This document shows positions 8,438-17,677 of a stretch of DNA of 64,000 bases, in pieces; position 1 is the first letter of the stretch, and every line of letters starts with the position of its first letter. The notes beneath the pieces were generated by a model. The model made no database searches and was not told where the DNA came from. It saw only the letters and a program-made list of their open reading frames with translations. A program made the position numbers and the translations under genes. The DNA is from Dawidia soli (GTDB taxonomy: Bacteria > Bacteroidota > Bacteroidia > Cytophagales > Cyclobacteriaceae). The stretch spans positions 36,903 to 100,902 of the forward strand of contig NZ_JAHESC010000029.1 of assembly GCF_018598185.1 (NCBI RefSeq). The letters run 5' to 3'.

Positions 8438-10864
8438 CTATTCACTCTTCAGATTGTCCACCGGCTTCACCAGCGCCGCCCGGCTGGTCTGCGACCCGAT
8501 AGTGACCGCGCCAAACAAGATCAGCAGTCCTACACCCAGCAGGATCGTAGGCCCATCGACCGTCACGTGATAAGGTATAAGCTCCAGCCACAGCGAGTTC
8601 AGAAAGTACGCGGCGGGCACCGCGATGACAATCGCGATGAGCAGGATCACGACAAAGCCCTTCGACAGTAAGTAGATCAATGCGCCGTCGCTGCTACCGA
8701 GGATCTTCCGGATAGAGATCTCCTTGAGACGCGTCTCTGTGGTATAGGTCGCCATACCCAACAGCCCGAGACAGGAGATGATGATCGCCAGGCCGGCCAC
8801 CGTCATGAGAACGTGTACGGCGTCGCCGAAGATCAGCTCGTAGAACTTCAATACTTCACCTTCCACATCTTTATAGTCTATCTTCAACGCGGGATTTACC
8901 ACTGCCCACGCTTTCTCGATCGCGGCGGTAGCGGCTTCGCGCGTGCCGCTGTAGCGTACCTGCAGCAGGGCATAGCGCGCGGAGTCGGCCAACAGCACAA
9001 GCGGCGCGATCTCATCCAGCATGGGGGCGTGGTTGTAATCTTTCACCACACCGATGATGGTCTTGCTCGTCGAGTCCTCGCGATGGATCACGATTTCGCC
9101 CACGGCGTCGAGCGGTGTCTCGAATTGCAGCGCGGCGGCAGCTTTTTCGTTGAGCACGATAAAGTTCCTGTTGGATGCTCCGCCGTTGGGCGGGAAGAAT
9201 TTGCCTGCCACAAGCTTCAGCTCGAGATTGGCCAGATAGTCTTCGTCGACCATAAACCGGTCGACGTCGGTCCAGTCGGAATCTTCGGGGTTTCGTTTAA
9301 AACCATCGCCTTCCTGGTGCCCCGACGCCAGGAGATGCGACACTCCCGATACCTGGGTAATATTTCCATACTTGCCCAGCTCCGCTTTCAGTGCCACCGC
9401 GGAGCTTCCGTTGAGCTGTACGGCAATGTTGTTATGCATATTGAAGCCATGGTCGCGGTTGGTAAACATACTGAGCTGATTGTACGTCACGATCACGCTC
9501 AGAATAAAGATGAGCGATACCGTGAACTGCGCCACGAGCAACACCTTACGCATCGTCACACGCGAGAGAAGCTTCACCTGGTTCAGCCCCTTCAATACCT
9601 TGACAGGATCAAAACCCGACAATACCACCGCCGGGAAGAATCCGGCCAATATGCCCACCGTCGTGGCGAATACTACAAACAGCGTATACACCAGCACGCC
9701 GCCCTGCAGGTCCCAGCGGAATAACCTGGCGAAGTTCATCTGCATCATCAGCGGCTTGGCGGCGACCAGCAAAAGTATCGCCACCACCAACGCAAACAGG
9801 GTAAGAACAATGGACTCCGTCAGAAACTGCGTAAAGATCTGCCACCGTGCTGCACCCGTAGCCTTGCGCACGCCGATCTCGCGGGCGCGGGTCAGCGACC
9901 GCGCAATGGACAGGTTGGTAAAATTAAAGCACGACGTGAGCAGGATGACCACGCCCAGTCCGGCAAACACGTAGACAAACATCCAGGGCAGGGTGGGGCC
10001 GATGGGGTTGTTCATCAGATCGCTGGGCGTGATGCTCATAAGAGGCTGCAGGTGAAAACACATGCGGGCGTCTTCACGATGGACCGGGTGCTGAATGTGG
10101 TCGCGGTAGATGCGGTCGAGTATGCCCTGTAGTTCAGCAGCCGTCTTGCCTTCCTCCAGGCGCACGTATGTCCATGTGTTCCAGAAGTTACTCCATTGAC
10201 TCAGGTCTTTTCCCAATACACCCTGTGCCTGCAGGCTTTCCACGGTAGACATACTGGCCAGCGCCTCGAACGCGATGTGCGTCTTGCGCGTCGTCTTCTT
10301 CAGAACCCCCGTTACCGTATACGATCCGATGCCACCCATCTTTACGGTCTGACCGATGGGATTCTCTTCTTCGAAAAGCTTATCGGCCGCCTGTCGGGTG
10401 AGGACCACCGAATAAGGCTTCTTCAGCGCTGTGGCCGCATTGCCATATTCCAGTTCATACTCAAAGAACGTCAGCGTCTCGGGGTCGGTAAAATATCCGC
10501 CCAGGGGAATGTTTACATTCTGGTCGACCACTTCCACCCAGCCGTTTCCGAAACCACGCACAAACCGCACGACTTCCTCAATGCCGGTATACTTCTCCAG
10601 CAGCTCCTGCCGGAGCGGGGCTGCCGAGGTGGACGTTGTATACTCCTCTCCGGGCTGCCCATCCTCATGAACATACCCGCTGACAACGCGGTAAATGCGG
10701 TCGCGCCGGCTGTTGAACCGGTCGTAGCTCATCTGGTCGGCTACCAGCATGATCACCGCCATGGCGATGGTCATGCTCACGGCCAGACCGAAGATATTGA
10801 TCGCCGAGAAGAACTTATGCCGCATCAGGTTTCGTACGGCTATTACAATGTAATTTTTAAGCAT
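8438..10864 (-). CDS. FtsX/MacB-type ABC transporter permease
   Basis: Protein of 808 residues from the ATG at 10864. It opens with MLKNYIVIAVRNLMRHK and a membrane helix, the usual start of this Bacteroidota family. It then has a periplasmic MacB-like domain (about 50-270), three helices (near 285, 340, 380), a second helix plus periplasmic domain (about 430-660) and three C-terminal helices. Both FtsX cores are visible (LTRAREIGVRKATGAAR and TETRLKEISIRKILGSS, the coupling helices to the ATPase). No ATPase gene is adjacent. The family usually acts in export or mechanotransmission across the envelope. A longer start at 11041 would add 59 poorly coding residues and was rejected. Confidence 0.92.
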   Translation of the reverse strand: MLKNYIVIAVRNLMRHKFFSAINIFGLAVSMTIAMAVIMLVADQMSYDRFNSRRDRIYRVVSGYVHEDGQPGEEYTTSTSAAPLRQELLEKYTGIEEVVRFVRGFGNGWVEVVDQNVNIPLGGYFTDPETLTFFEYELEYGNAATALKKPYSVVLTRQAADKLFEEENPIGQTVKMGGIGSYTVTGVLKKTTRKTHIAFEALASMSTVESLQAQGVLGKDLSQWSNFWNTWTYVRLEEGKTAAELQGILDRIYRDHIQHPVHREDARMCFHLQPLMSITPSDLMNNPIGPTLPWMFVYVFAGLGVVILLTSCFNFTNLSIARSLTRAREIGVRKATGAARWQIFTQFLTESIVLTLFALVVAILLLVAAKPLMMQMNFARLFRWDLQGGVLVYTLFVVFATTVGILAGFFPAVVLSGFDPVKVLKGLNQVKLLSRVTMRKVLLVAQFTVSLIFILSVIVTYNQLSMFTNRDHGFNMHNNIAVQLNGSSAVALKAELGKYGNITQVSGVSHLLASGHQEGDGFKRNPEDSDWTDVDRFMVDEDYLANLELKLVAGKFFPPNGGASNRNFIVLNEKAAAALQFETPLDAVGEIVIHREDSTSKTIIGVVKDYNHAPMLDEIAPLVLLADSARYALLQVRYSGTREAATAAIEKAWAVVNPALKIDYKDVEGEVLKFYELIFGDAVHVLMTVAGLAIIISCLGLLGMATYTTETRLKEISIRKILGSSDGALIYLLSKGFVVILLIAIVIAVPAAYFLNSLWLELIPYHVTVDGPTILLGVGLLILFGAVTIGSQTSRAALVKPVDNLKSE

Positions 10865-11198
10865 AAGGATGTGGTTAGCGCAGATTTGAGGTTCCGGTCC
10901 GTTTGACACAAGGCTGCCAAAGGATGTTGCACCTCGCCGGAATAATTTGTCGATATTTTTTGGGGAACCCGGACCGCGCGGCGGCTCAGCGCCAAACGCC
11001 GATTGTGCAACATCCACCTCCGGCGTGTGTGCGTACACCAACGTACATCAATGGCGATTGTTATAGACTATTGCGCGCGATCATACCGTTGTATCGAGTC
11101 GGGCGGTGGCCCGCTTTTCTTGTATGAGCGGTTTGCGTAACGTCACGGTTTTTGGCTATGTTTGTTTTTGTCGGTACATATCAACGTAACAAAACCAC
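10865..11198. other. 334-bp divergent intergenic region
   Basis: Lies between the divergent FtsX permease and the PHP-like gene. The only convincing element is the promoter at 11132-11164 for the rightward gene. No TAnnTTTG element was found for the leftward gene. The open reading frames crossing it are poorly coding. Confidence 0.6.
11132..11164 (+). promoter_or_regulatory. Bacteroidota-type promoter for the PHP-like gene
   Basis: TTTG (11132-11135), a 21-bp spacer and TATGTTTG (11157-11164) match the Bacteroidota consensus fully, with the same spacer length as the M28 promoter. The predicted start of transcription lies about 28 bp before the ATG at 11199. Confidence 0.65.
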
Positions 11199-13271
11199 AT
11201 GCGCTACAAACTTCTACTGCTCCTGATCCTCTCCGGTTGGACGTTACAGGCACAGGTAAACGTGGACCTGAAAAGCTTCAGCAAGAAAAACGGGACGTCG
11301 GCGACAGCCAAAGGCAATCTCCTGACGGTGTCGTGGCCCGCCGGGGAAAAGAAAACGGGCACGCTTGTTTTTGACCTCTCGGCCGGACAGCCCGTCTTTA
11401 AAAGCATCGAGTTGCAGGAGGGAGGCAAGCGCCATCCCGTTGCCGCGGGTCTTGATGCAGCCTTTCTGCTGACAGTAGGCAAACGCGATCTGGTATCGCA
11501 GAACGGTTGGAATATCTTCTTCGACAAGGTACCCAACAAACCTTTTAAGTCGTACAGCATTGCGTTCGATAAGCGCTCCGCGGCGGTGAGCAGTCTCGGA
11601 ACAAGAACGGTGATCAGCATAGGCTCCCTGACAGCCCCGGGCTTTACGGGTGCACTAGAGATCACGTTGTACAACGGCAGTCCGCTGATGAACGTCGCGG
11701 CCGTCATGTCGACGCAGGCTGATTCAACGGCCATCCTGTACGACGCAGGGTTGGTGTCGAAAACGGCGTGGGAGAAGATCGGATGGAGCGATGTGGACGA
11801 GCACATGAAGTCCATGAAGGCTAATCCCAACGACAGCGCTACGCTGCTGAAGGTTAAATACAGAACCATTATCGGGGAAAACCCGGAGGGCAGCCTCGCC
11901 GTATTTCCCGCGCCGCACCAATATTTCTACCCATTGGACGAAGCCTTTAACCTGAAGTTCGCCTGGGCGGGAAATCATTATCGCCGGCTGGTTGACGGCT
12001 ACGGCATCGGCATCCGCCAGGACCTGTTCGGTGACCGCCGGTTCGTGCCCTGGTTCAATGCTCCGCCGGGCACCAAACAACGTCTGAACTTCTTTGTATT
12101 GCTCAGCGGCGGCAATGCGTCGGCAGCGCTGGAGGAAGTGAAGACGTTCACGCACAACGACCGCTACGCAGCGCTGCCGGGATACAAGACGCTGTCGAGC
12201 CATTTTCACAACGAGTTCATCATGAAAGTGGTGATGTCCGGCAAGCCCATTCCCGAGAAGCCTGCCTTTGTAGACGTCTTCAAACGCATGGGTGTCGACA
12301 TTGTGCACCTGGGTGAGTTTCATTATACCGCCCACCCCAAGGGGCCCGACAGCCTTCGCCTGAAAGAGCTGCGCGCACTGTTCCAGCAATGCGAACGCCT
12401 GTCGACAAAAGACTTTTTGTTGCTTCCCGGCGAAGAACCGAACGAATTCCTCGGCGGTCACTGGCTGCAGCTCTTCCCCAAGCCGGTATACTGGATCATG
12501 GACCGGAAGGCCGACAAGCCGTTTGTCACCGACGAGCCGGGTTACGGCAAAGTATACCGCATCGCGAACGAAAGCGAAATGCTGGAGTTGTTGAAAAAGG
12601 AGAACGGCCTGGCCTGGACTGCCCACCCCCGTACAAAAGGCTCCACAGGCTATCCCGACAAGTATAAGTCCGCACCCTTCTTCAAAGATCAGCACTTCCT
12701 GGGCGCCGCCTGGAAAGCCATGCCCGCGGACCTTTCGCTTCCTCTGCTCGGCAAACGGGTACTGGACCTCATGGACGACATGAACAATTGGGGAGATCGC
12801 AAAAAGGTGTTAGCAGAAGCCGACCTCTTCACGATAGAACACGAGAACGAGATGTATGCGCACATGAACGTAAACTACCTCAAGCTCGACAAGCTTCCCG
12901 AGTACAAAAACGGCTGGCAGCCTGTGGTGGACGCGCTCGATCAGGGTAAGTTCTTCTCCTCTACCGGCGAAGTCCTGATCCCCGAGTTCACCGTCGATGG
13001 CAAGAGCACCGGCGAAGAGATTTCTGTCGCGGGGCGCAAATCAACCATCACATTCAAACTAAACTGGACGTTCCCCATGCACTATGCCGAGATCATCTCC
13101 GGCGACGGCCAGAAAGTATACCGCGAGCGCATGGTGTTAGACGATACGCGCAGCTTTGGAGAGCAGACATTTCGAAAGACTGTCGACCTCAAGGGCAGAA
13201 AATGGGTACGCCTGGAGGCGTGGGATGTTGCTGCTAATGGTGCATTTACGCAGACGGTTTGGATCAAGTAA
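11199..13271 (+). CDS. Secreted PHP-like putative metal-dependent hydrolase
   Basis: Protein of 690 residues with a signal peptide ending at LQAQ (residue 19). The first 320 residues are beta-rich. The C-terminal half resembles a degraded PHP fold: SHFHNEF (near 340), VHLGEFHYTAHP, LLPGEEPNEFLGGHW (near 410), TAHPRTKG (near 475) and FTIEHENEMYAHMN supply spaced His/Glu/Asp residues suitable as metal ligands. This is a similarity judged by eye; polymerase and histidinol phosphatase-type PHP proteins are the comparison. The final 90 residues form another beta domain. The substrate is unknown. It may be cotranscribed with the DUF1028 gene 93 bp downstream. Confidence 0.8.
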   Translation: MRYKLLLLLILSGWTLQAQVNVDLKSFSKKNGTSATAKGNLLTVSWPAGEKKTGTLVFDLSAGQPVFKSIELQEGGKRHPVAAGLDAAFLLTVGKRDLVSQNGWNIFFDKVPNKPFKSYSIAFDKRSAAVSSLGTRTVISIGSLTAPGFTGALEITLYNGSPLMNVAAVMSTQADSTAILYDAGLVSKTAWEKIGWSDVDEHMKSMKANPNDSATLLKVKYRTIIGENPEGSLAVFPAPHQYFYPLDEAFNLKFAWAGNHYRRLVDGYGIGIRQDLFGDRRFVPWFNAPPGTKQRLNFFVLLSGGNASAALEEVKTFTHNDRYAALPGYKTLSSHFHNEFIMKVVMSGKPIPEKPAFVDVFKRMGVDIVHLGEFHYTAHPKGPDSLRLKELRALFQQCERLSTKDFLLLPGEEPNEFLGGHWLQLFPKPVYWIMDRKADKPFVTDEPGYGKVYRIANESEMLELLKKENGLAWTAHPRTKGSTGYPDKYKSAPFFKDQHFLGAAWKAMPADLSLPLLGKRVLDLMDDMNNWGDRKKVLAEADLFTIEHENEMYAHMNVNYLKLDKLPEYKNGWQPVVDALDQGKFFSSTGEVLIPEFTVDGKSTGEEISVAGRKSTITFKLNWTFPMHYAEIISGDGQKVYRERMVLDDTRSFGEQTFRKTVDLKGRKWVRLEAWDVAANGAFTQTVWIK

Positions 13272-13364
13272 TTTTTAAGCTATTTTATAGACCACTCATA
13301 ACCATGCACTATATAGATCCGGGTCCGTCCCAACCGATGCCGGAGCTGAAGAGGTGAAAGAAGT

Positions 13365-14090
13365 ATGAAGAAGCTTATCGCCGCGGTTGTCATCGTATTG
13401 CTGGCGCATACACACGTGTTTGCAACATGGTCGATTATTATTGTTGATCCCAAAACACACGAGATCGGCATCGCCGGAGCTTCCTGTACGTATAACTGTT
13501 ACGGCATTGGTAAGATCGTGCCCAACGTGGGGGGCGTCATTGTGCAGGCGATGAGCAATAGCGATGCGCGCGAAAAGGGGATCCGGATGATCCTGGCAAA
13601 CGCCTTGCCCGACGAGATCATCACGGCCATGCGAGACTCGATCTTCGACCCCGAACGCCAGCAATATGCCGTAGTGACGATCGGATTCCTGGATCAGCCC
13701 GGCATCTATACGGGGCGTTTGACGAAGCCCTTTCATGGTGGCCTGACCGACTACGGTGTTTCCGTGCAGGGAAATACGTTGGCCAGCGATACCACGCTGG
13801 CCGTCGTCATGGCTGCTGTACGGAAAGGAAAAGGAGATGCCCTGCACATTTCGGAAATTCTCCTGACGGCGTTGGAAGCCGGTGCACGGGCCGGTGGCGA
13901 CAAACGGTGTGGCGAGCAGCGGGCGACCAGTGCCTTTCTGATGGTCGTCAACCCAAACGATAAGAGACCTTATCTGGATTTGCAGATTTTCGGACAAGGT
14001 AAGGGCAAGCAGAATGCAGTGGACTTATTGAGACTTAAGTACCAGCGATGGAAAAGAAAAGCGGACAGACGTCACAGGGCAGAGACATAA
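13365..14090 (+). CDS. DUF1028 family secreted protein (Ntn-hydrolase-like)
   Basis: Protein of 241 residues. A signal peptide ends at VFA, so the mature chain begins near TWSIIIVDPKTHEIGIAGASC. That segment and GVIVQAMSNSDAREKGIRM match DUF1028, predicted from fold to be an N-terminal nucleophile hydrolase; no reaction is established. The C-terminus is rich in Lys/Arg. The last 43 bases overlap the start of the broken GNAT gene, which points to translational coupling. Confidence 0.88.
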   Translation: MKKLIAAVVIVLLAHTHVFATWSIIIVDPKTHEIGIAGASCTYNCYGIGKIVPNVGGVIVQAMSNSDAREKGIRMILANALPDEIITAMRDSIFDPERQQYAVVTIGFLDQPGIYTGRLTKPFHGGLTDYGVSVQGNTLASDTTLAVVMAAVRKGKGDALHISEILLTALEAGARAGGDKRCGEQRATSAFLMVVNPNDKRPYLDLQIFGQGKGKQNAVDLLRLKYQRWKRKADRRHRAET

Positions 14091-14589
14091 CACTGGCGGA
14101 TGTCATCATACGAACCGACCTTCGTCCCGGTGATATGGGCTTTGTCATTCACCGTCACGGTAAGCTGTATCAAGAGGAGTATGGCTATGGCGCGGCGTTT
14201 GAAGCGTACGTCAGCGCGGGGTTCTATGAGTTTTACGAGAACTATGACCCGCGCATTGATCGTGGTGGGTATGCGAGCACCGCGACAGGATCGTAGGCTT
14301 TCTGCTGCTCATGCACCGCGAGAACAACACCGCTCAGCTTCGTTATTTTTATCTCGATCCCGAATACCGCGGCATCGGTCTGGGCAGGAAGCTGATGAAT
14401 CTCTATATGGCTTTTCTGTCGGAAGCCGGTTACAGCGCGTCGTATCTTTGGACGACGCATGAGCTTCCCGCGGCGGCGCATCTCTACATGTCGTATGGCT
14501 TCGAGCTGACGGAAGAAAAAGATTCCACTGCGTTTGGCAAGCCGCTCAAAGAGCAACGCTACGACCTCAGGAGGATTTCGAAGCGCTGA
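14048..14589 (+). pseudogene. GNAT-family N-acetyltransferase, frameshifted
   Basis: Two adjacent frames together encode one complete GNAT domain of about 180 residues. The first (from ATG 14048) supplies the N-terminal part ending GFYEFYENYDPRIDR. The acetyl-CoA half continues in another frame as WVCEHRDRIVGFLLLM, then LRYFYLDPEYRGIGLGRKLM, where RGIGLG is the pyrophosphate-binding loop, and ends YGFELTEEK...YDLR. The frames must join between 14260 and 14294, most simply by one missing base near 14261-14270 (CGTGGTGGGT). Read unchanged, the first frame stops at 14296. It is either a real recent inactivation or a base-calling error. No classical slippery heptamer is present. Confidence 0.85.
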
Positions 14590-14600
14590 GGACACCCCCG

Positions 14601-16298
14601 TTATTGTATAGCAAATTCGATCGTGTCCAGCGTTTTGACGTTGCCCAGGAAGTCGACGGCTTTGATCTTCAGCGAATGCACGCCTTTGGTAATGAACTTT
14701 ACCGGTTGCGTGTACAGCATGTCCGGCTGCTGGTTCAATGAAAAGTATATGGCTTTTGTGCCCACAGCCTTGTCTGTGGCCGCCATATAGAAGCTCGTGC
14801 CCGAGGCGTAGATCGGGATCTCCTGCTCCCTGGCCACCAGCTTTTGCGAGCCTATCTTCTCGAGACTGGTATGAACAAAGATCTCGGGCGCCGTATTGTC
14901 TACGACAAAGAACGCAGTCTTGACGGCCGAGTTGTTCACCAGGTCTGTGCCGCTGTAGGAGATGGAATGTTTTCCTTCGACGGGTACGACGAACGGTGCT
15001 TCGTAGGTCGTTTCGATACCGTTGTCAAGTTTATAGTCGACGATCGCGCCACCCGATTCGGCGTCAAAGCTCTTGATCGTAAAGATCGTCTTGCCGGTTA
15101 CAAAAAGCGTATCGCGTGTGAATACCTTTGGCAGGCTGACGCTGTGCGAGACGACGGGCGGGGTATCGTCAATATAGATGGTGCTGACCTGTTTGTCGGT
15201 AACTGTGGCGCCTACGTTGCCGACCTGGTCGATCGCCCGGTATTTGATCGAGTACGTGCCTTGTTTAGCCGGTAATGCAAAAGGAGCGGTATAGACTTTC
15301 TCCGGCGCACCGTTGATGCTGTAGAAGAGCTGCTTCACGCCCGATTTATTGTCGGTCGCTTCCAGCGCGATCAGCGTGCTGGTGCTGGCATAGGAGCGGC
15401 CTTCTGATACGGCAAAATCCGCATCGAACGACGATTTCACTTCGGGGCCTTTTGAATCGAGGTAAAACGTGAACGTGCGGGGAGATTCCAGATTGCCGAC
15501 GTTGTCGGACGAGTAGTAGGTGAGGGTATGCTCGCCGTCGGCCAGGCCGGCCGGCGAGATCCGGGTCGTGTAGAGTACTGGCTTGCCGGTATCAAAATAG
15601 TACTCGGTCCTTTTCACACCCGACGCTTCGTCGCGGGTGGCGAGGGCGATCCATGCGCGGGGCGAAAGGATCTGACTATCGAGGTGGCCGCCGCTCACTT
15701 CGTGGGTCGACGTGGGCGCCGTGAGGTCTACCGTAAAGGTGGCCCACTTGGGTTGTTCAACATTGCCTACGTTGTCGACCGCGAAATACCGGACGGTGTA
15801 TTCTTTCTCGTCGGACAATGCGATGGGAGCGGAAAGCTGGGTATAGGGAGCCTGGTTGATGGAAAGGTGCGCGCCCGCCAGTCCGGACATTTCGTCTTTC
15901 GCCTTTACGGAGATAGTAAGGCCTTTTCCAAAAAAGATCTTTGCGCCCGCATGACGGGTTGCGCCTGGCAGGTCCAGTACCGATACCGGGGCCATGCCAT
16001 CGGCGTTCACGGCGAAGGCAACCGTGCTTTCCTTGGTGTGATGGCTGTCGTCGTGTTTGATGAGGTGCTTGCCGTGGCCGTCCCATTTCATGGCGTGAGC
16101 GGATTCTTTTCCTTCGGTCAGCGTGAACGCGTCCGCCGAACCGGGGGAGGGCGAGAGCTGAAGATAGACGGGCAGTGACAGCGGCCAATAGAGGTTGCCT
16201 GCCGCATCTTTATAGGGTTTCTTTTCGAAGGCAGGCTGATCCTGAGAGAAGGCAGTCACTACGAGGCATAACGCCAGCGTAGAAAAGATTAAGCGCAT
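14601..16298 (-). CDS. Secreted OmpL47-type repeat protein
   Basis: Protein of 565 residues with a signal peptide ending near AFSQ. The mature part is five tandem beta-sandwich repeats of roughly 85-95 residues, each closing with a YxxxDxxGN-like motif: FAVDNVGNVEQP, YSSDNVGNLESP, YRAIDQVGNVGA, YSGTDLVNNSA, IKAVDFLGNVKT. This is the OmpL47/chitobiase-C-like repeat often used as a surface ligand-binding module. There is no catalytic domain and no T9SS tail, so it is probably periplasmic or surface-attached by other means. Convergent with the GNAT gene (11-bp gap). Confidence 0.85.
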   Translation of the reverse strand: MRLIFSTLALCLVVTAFSQDQPAFEKKPYKDAAGNLYWPLSLPVYLQLSPSPGSADAFTLTEGKESAHAMKWDGHGKHLIKHDDSHHTKESTVAFAVNADGMAPVSVLDLPGATRHAGAKIFFGKGLTISVKAKDEMSGLAGAHLSINQAPYTQLSAPIALSDEKEYTVRYFAVDNVGNVEQPKWATFTVDLTAPTSTHEVSGGHLDSQILSPRAWIALATRDEASGVKRTEYYFDTGKPVLYTTRISPAGLADGEHTLTYYSSDNVGNLESPRTFTFYLDSKGPEVKSSFDADFAVSEGRSYASTSTLIALEATDNKSGVKQLFYSINGAPEKVYTAPFALPAKQGTYSIKYRAIDQVGNVGATVTDKQVSTIYIDDTPPVVSHSVSLPKVFTRDTLFVTGKTIFTIKSFDAESGGAIVDYKLDNGIETTYEAPFVVPVEGKHSISYSGTDLVNNSAVKTAFFVVDNTAPEIFVHTSLEKIGSQKLVAREQEIPIYASGTSFYMAATDKAVGTKAIYFSLNQQPDMLYTQPVKFITKGVHSLKIKAVDFLGNVKTLDTIEFAIQ

Positions 16299-16718
16299 AT
16301 AGAGTTAAGGTTCTAGTGTATCAGGCAGTTTCAAAATAATAAAAATATCGGCTAATTGTCATGTGCATTCGTTGCCACAAGCGCAGGAGATAAAAGACAT
16401 TTGTCTGCACAAAGGCTTACCCGGGGAAAATTTTGCGAATGTCGGGTAAAAAGGCACCTTGGATAATCAGGAAAGTCCCTACCGTCGGTAAGCGCTAATC
16501 CGCTCATTTCCACGGTAAAAAGCAACTGCGGCGGCATCCGCCCGCCGGCGAGTGGTCGTCCCGTCGACATATTCCGGATCTTACCATACAGGTGTCACTT
16601 AAAGCAGAAAAAGCTGCGCTCGCGGGGGCGATAACGCCCGGGGCTTCATACGCCACACGGGTCGTCGCCGAAAACGGTGGGTATGGTTTTTTCGATGGTC
16701 CCGTGAAAAACGTGTGTT
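16299..16718. other. 420-bp region without a convincing gene
   Basis: Contains the promoter side of the OmpL47-repeat gene. Short open frames exist on both strands, but none shows a signal peptide, a known motif or an adjacent good start. I see no hairpin terminator, tRNA or repeat here. Confidence 0.5.
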
Positions 16719-16958
16719 ATGAATCTGCATGTTATGAAATCGATCTGTAGCAAGATCTACCACACCTTTTCTACAGAAGGTGCCCAGGAGATTCCGGCAT
16801 CCGACCTTTCGCTTTTGATCGCCTACCTCAACGTATCGCCTACTGCCATGTACTGCATGGAGGTGGATGAAGCGGGCTTTGTGTTCTCAACAAAGACGGC
16901 GTCGTTCCGGTATCATCACGATGCCCTGCCGGAAGAGCGATTGGTCGATGTGGTGTAA
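16719..16958 (+). CDS. Possible small hypothetical protein
   Basis: Frame of 79 residues (alternative ATG at 16734). There is no signal peptide and no known motif. The sequence reads like a folded helical peptide, with STEGAQEIPASDLSLLIAYLN and an acidic end. It ends 17 bp before the convergent barrel gene. There is no promoter match and no family recognition, so it may be chance. Confidence 0.35.
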   Translation: MNLHVMKSICSKIYHTFSTEGAQEIPASDLSLLIAYLNVSPTAMYCMEVDEAGFVFSTKTASFRYHHDALPEERLVDVV

Positions 16959-16974
16959 CCGCCTGTTCTGGACA

Positions 16975-17676
16975 TCATCCCTTAAACGCCCAGAAGACTC
17001 CTGTCGACAGTCCGAAGGAGAACAGATACTCCCGGATGTGGTCGTCTGTTACGATCGAGTTGAAGTAGTGCTCTATAAAGGGCTCGGCGCGAATGGAGAA
17101 ACGCTGGCCCACCATGTATTCTAACCCGGCGCCTATGGTAGCCGACCAGGAAAACTTCGCGAAGCCGACAGTCTTAGCCGAAGCATGATGATCATCGCGC
17201 AAGTCGACCTTCGTCTTGCGTGAAAGGAAGACACTCGTCGTGACACCGCCGCCTGCATACACACGCAGGTTGTCACGGGCGGTGAGGATATAATTTATAT
17301 GCAGCGGCAGCGCCAGGAATTTATAGCGATAGATGGTGCGGCTCTTCTGCGGCAGATTGTCTGCCTCGCTTATCCATTGCAGATCCTCGAAGCGTGTTTT
17401 GATACCCAGGTTTGCATACTCGACGCCACTCAGTAAAGCGATACGATCGTTTATTCGATACCGCACCTGGGCACGTGCCTTAATGCCCGTGTTGGGCATC
17501 TCGTTGTCACGCATCGATTCCAGCCACCGGCTGTCTGCATCGTAGTGCAGCGAACGGTAGCTATACTGCGGTATAAACGCCAGCACAAGGCCGGTAAACC
17601 GACGAACCCGGGTGGTGTCTTGAGCCATGGCCGCCATCGGTAACATCAGTATAAGCAGGAGGAAGTAGTATTTCAT
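16975..17676 (-). CDS. Outer-membrane beta-barrel protein (porin-like)
   Basis: Protein of 233 residues with a signal peptide ending AMAQ (residue 19). The rest shows alternating amphipathic strands (YRYKFLALPLHINYIL, LRVYAGGGVTTSVFL, FSIRAEPFIEHYF) and ends near LSTGVFWAF, a C-terminal aromatic typical of 8-strand barrels of the PorT/OmpA-like outer-membrane class. It follows the diheme cytochrome gene with only one base between the stop and this start codon, so the two form an operon and may work together at the outer membrane. Confidence 0.85.
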   Translation of the reverse strand: MKYYFLLLILMLPMAAMAQDTTRVRRFTGLVLAFIPQYSYRSLHYDADSRWLESMRDNEMPNTGIKARAQVRYRINDRIALLSGVEYANLGIKTRFEDLQWISEADNLPQKSRTIYRYKFLALPLHINYILTARDNLRVYAGGGVTTSVFLSRKTKVDLRDDHHASAKTVGFAKFSWSATIGAGLEYMVGQRFSIRAEPFIEHYFNSIVTDDHIREYLFSFGLSTGVFWAFKG

Positions 17677-17677
17677 A

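Noticed and set aside
10865..11041. 59-residue N-terminal extension of the FtsX permease
   Set aside because: The extension is Pro/Gly/Arg-rich and would put a long soluble tail before the conserved family start.
16352..16570. 72-codon minus-strand frame
   Set aside because: No motif, no ribosome site, no support from composition; lies in a gap of low coding signal.
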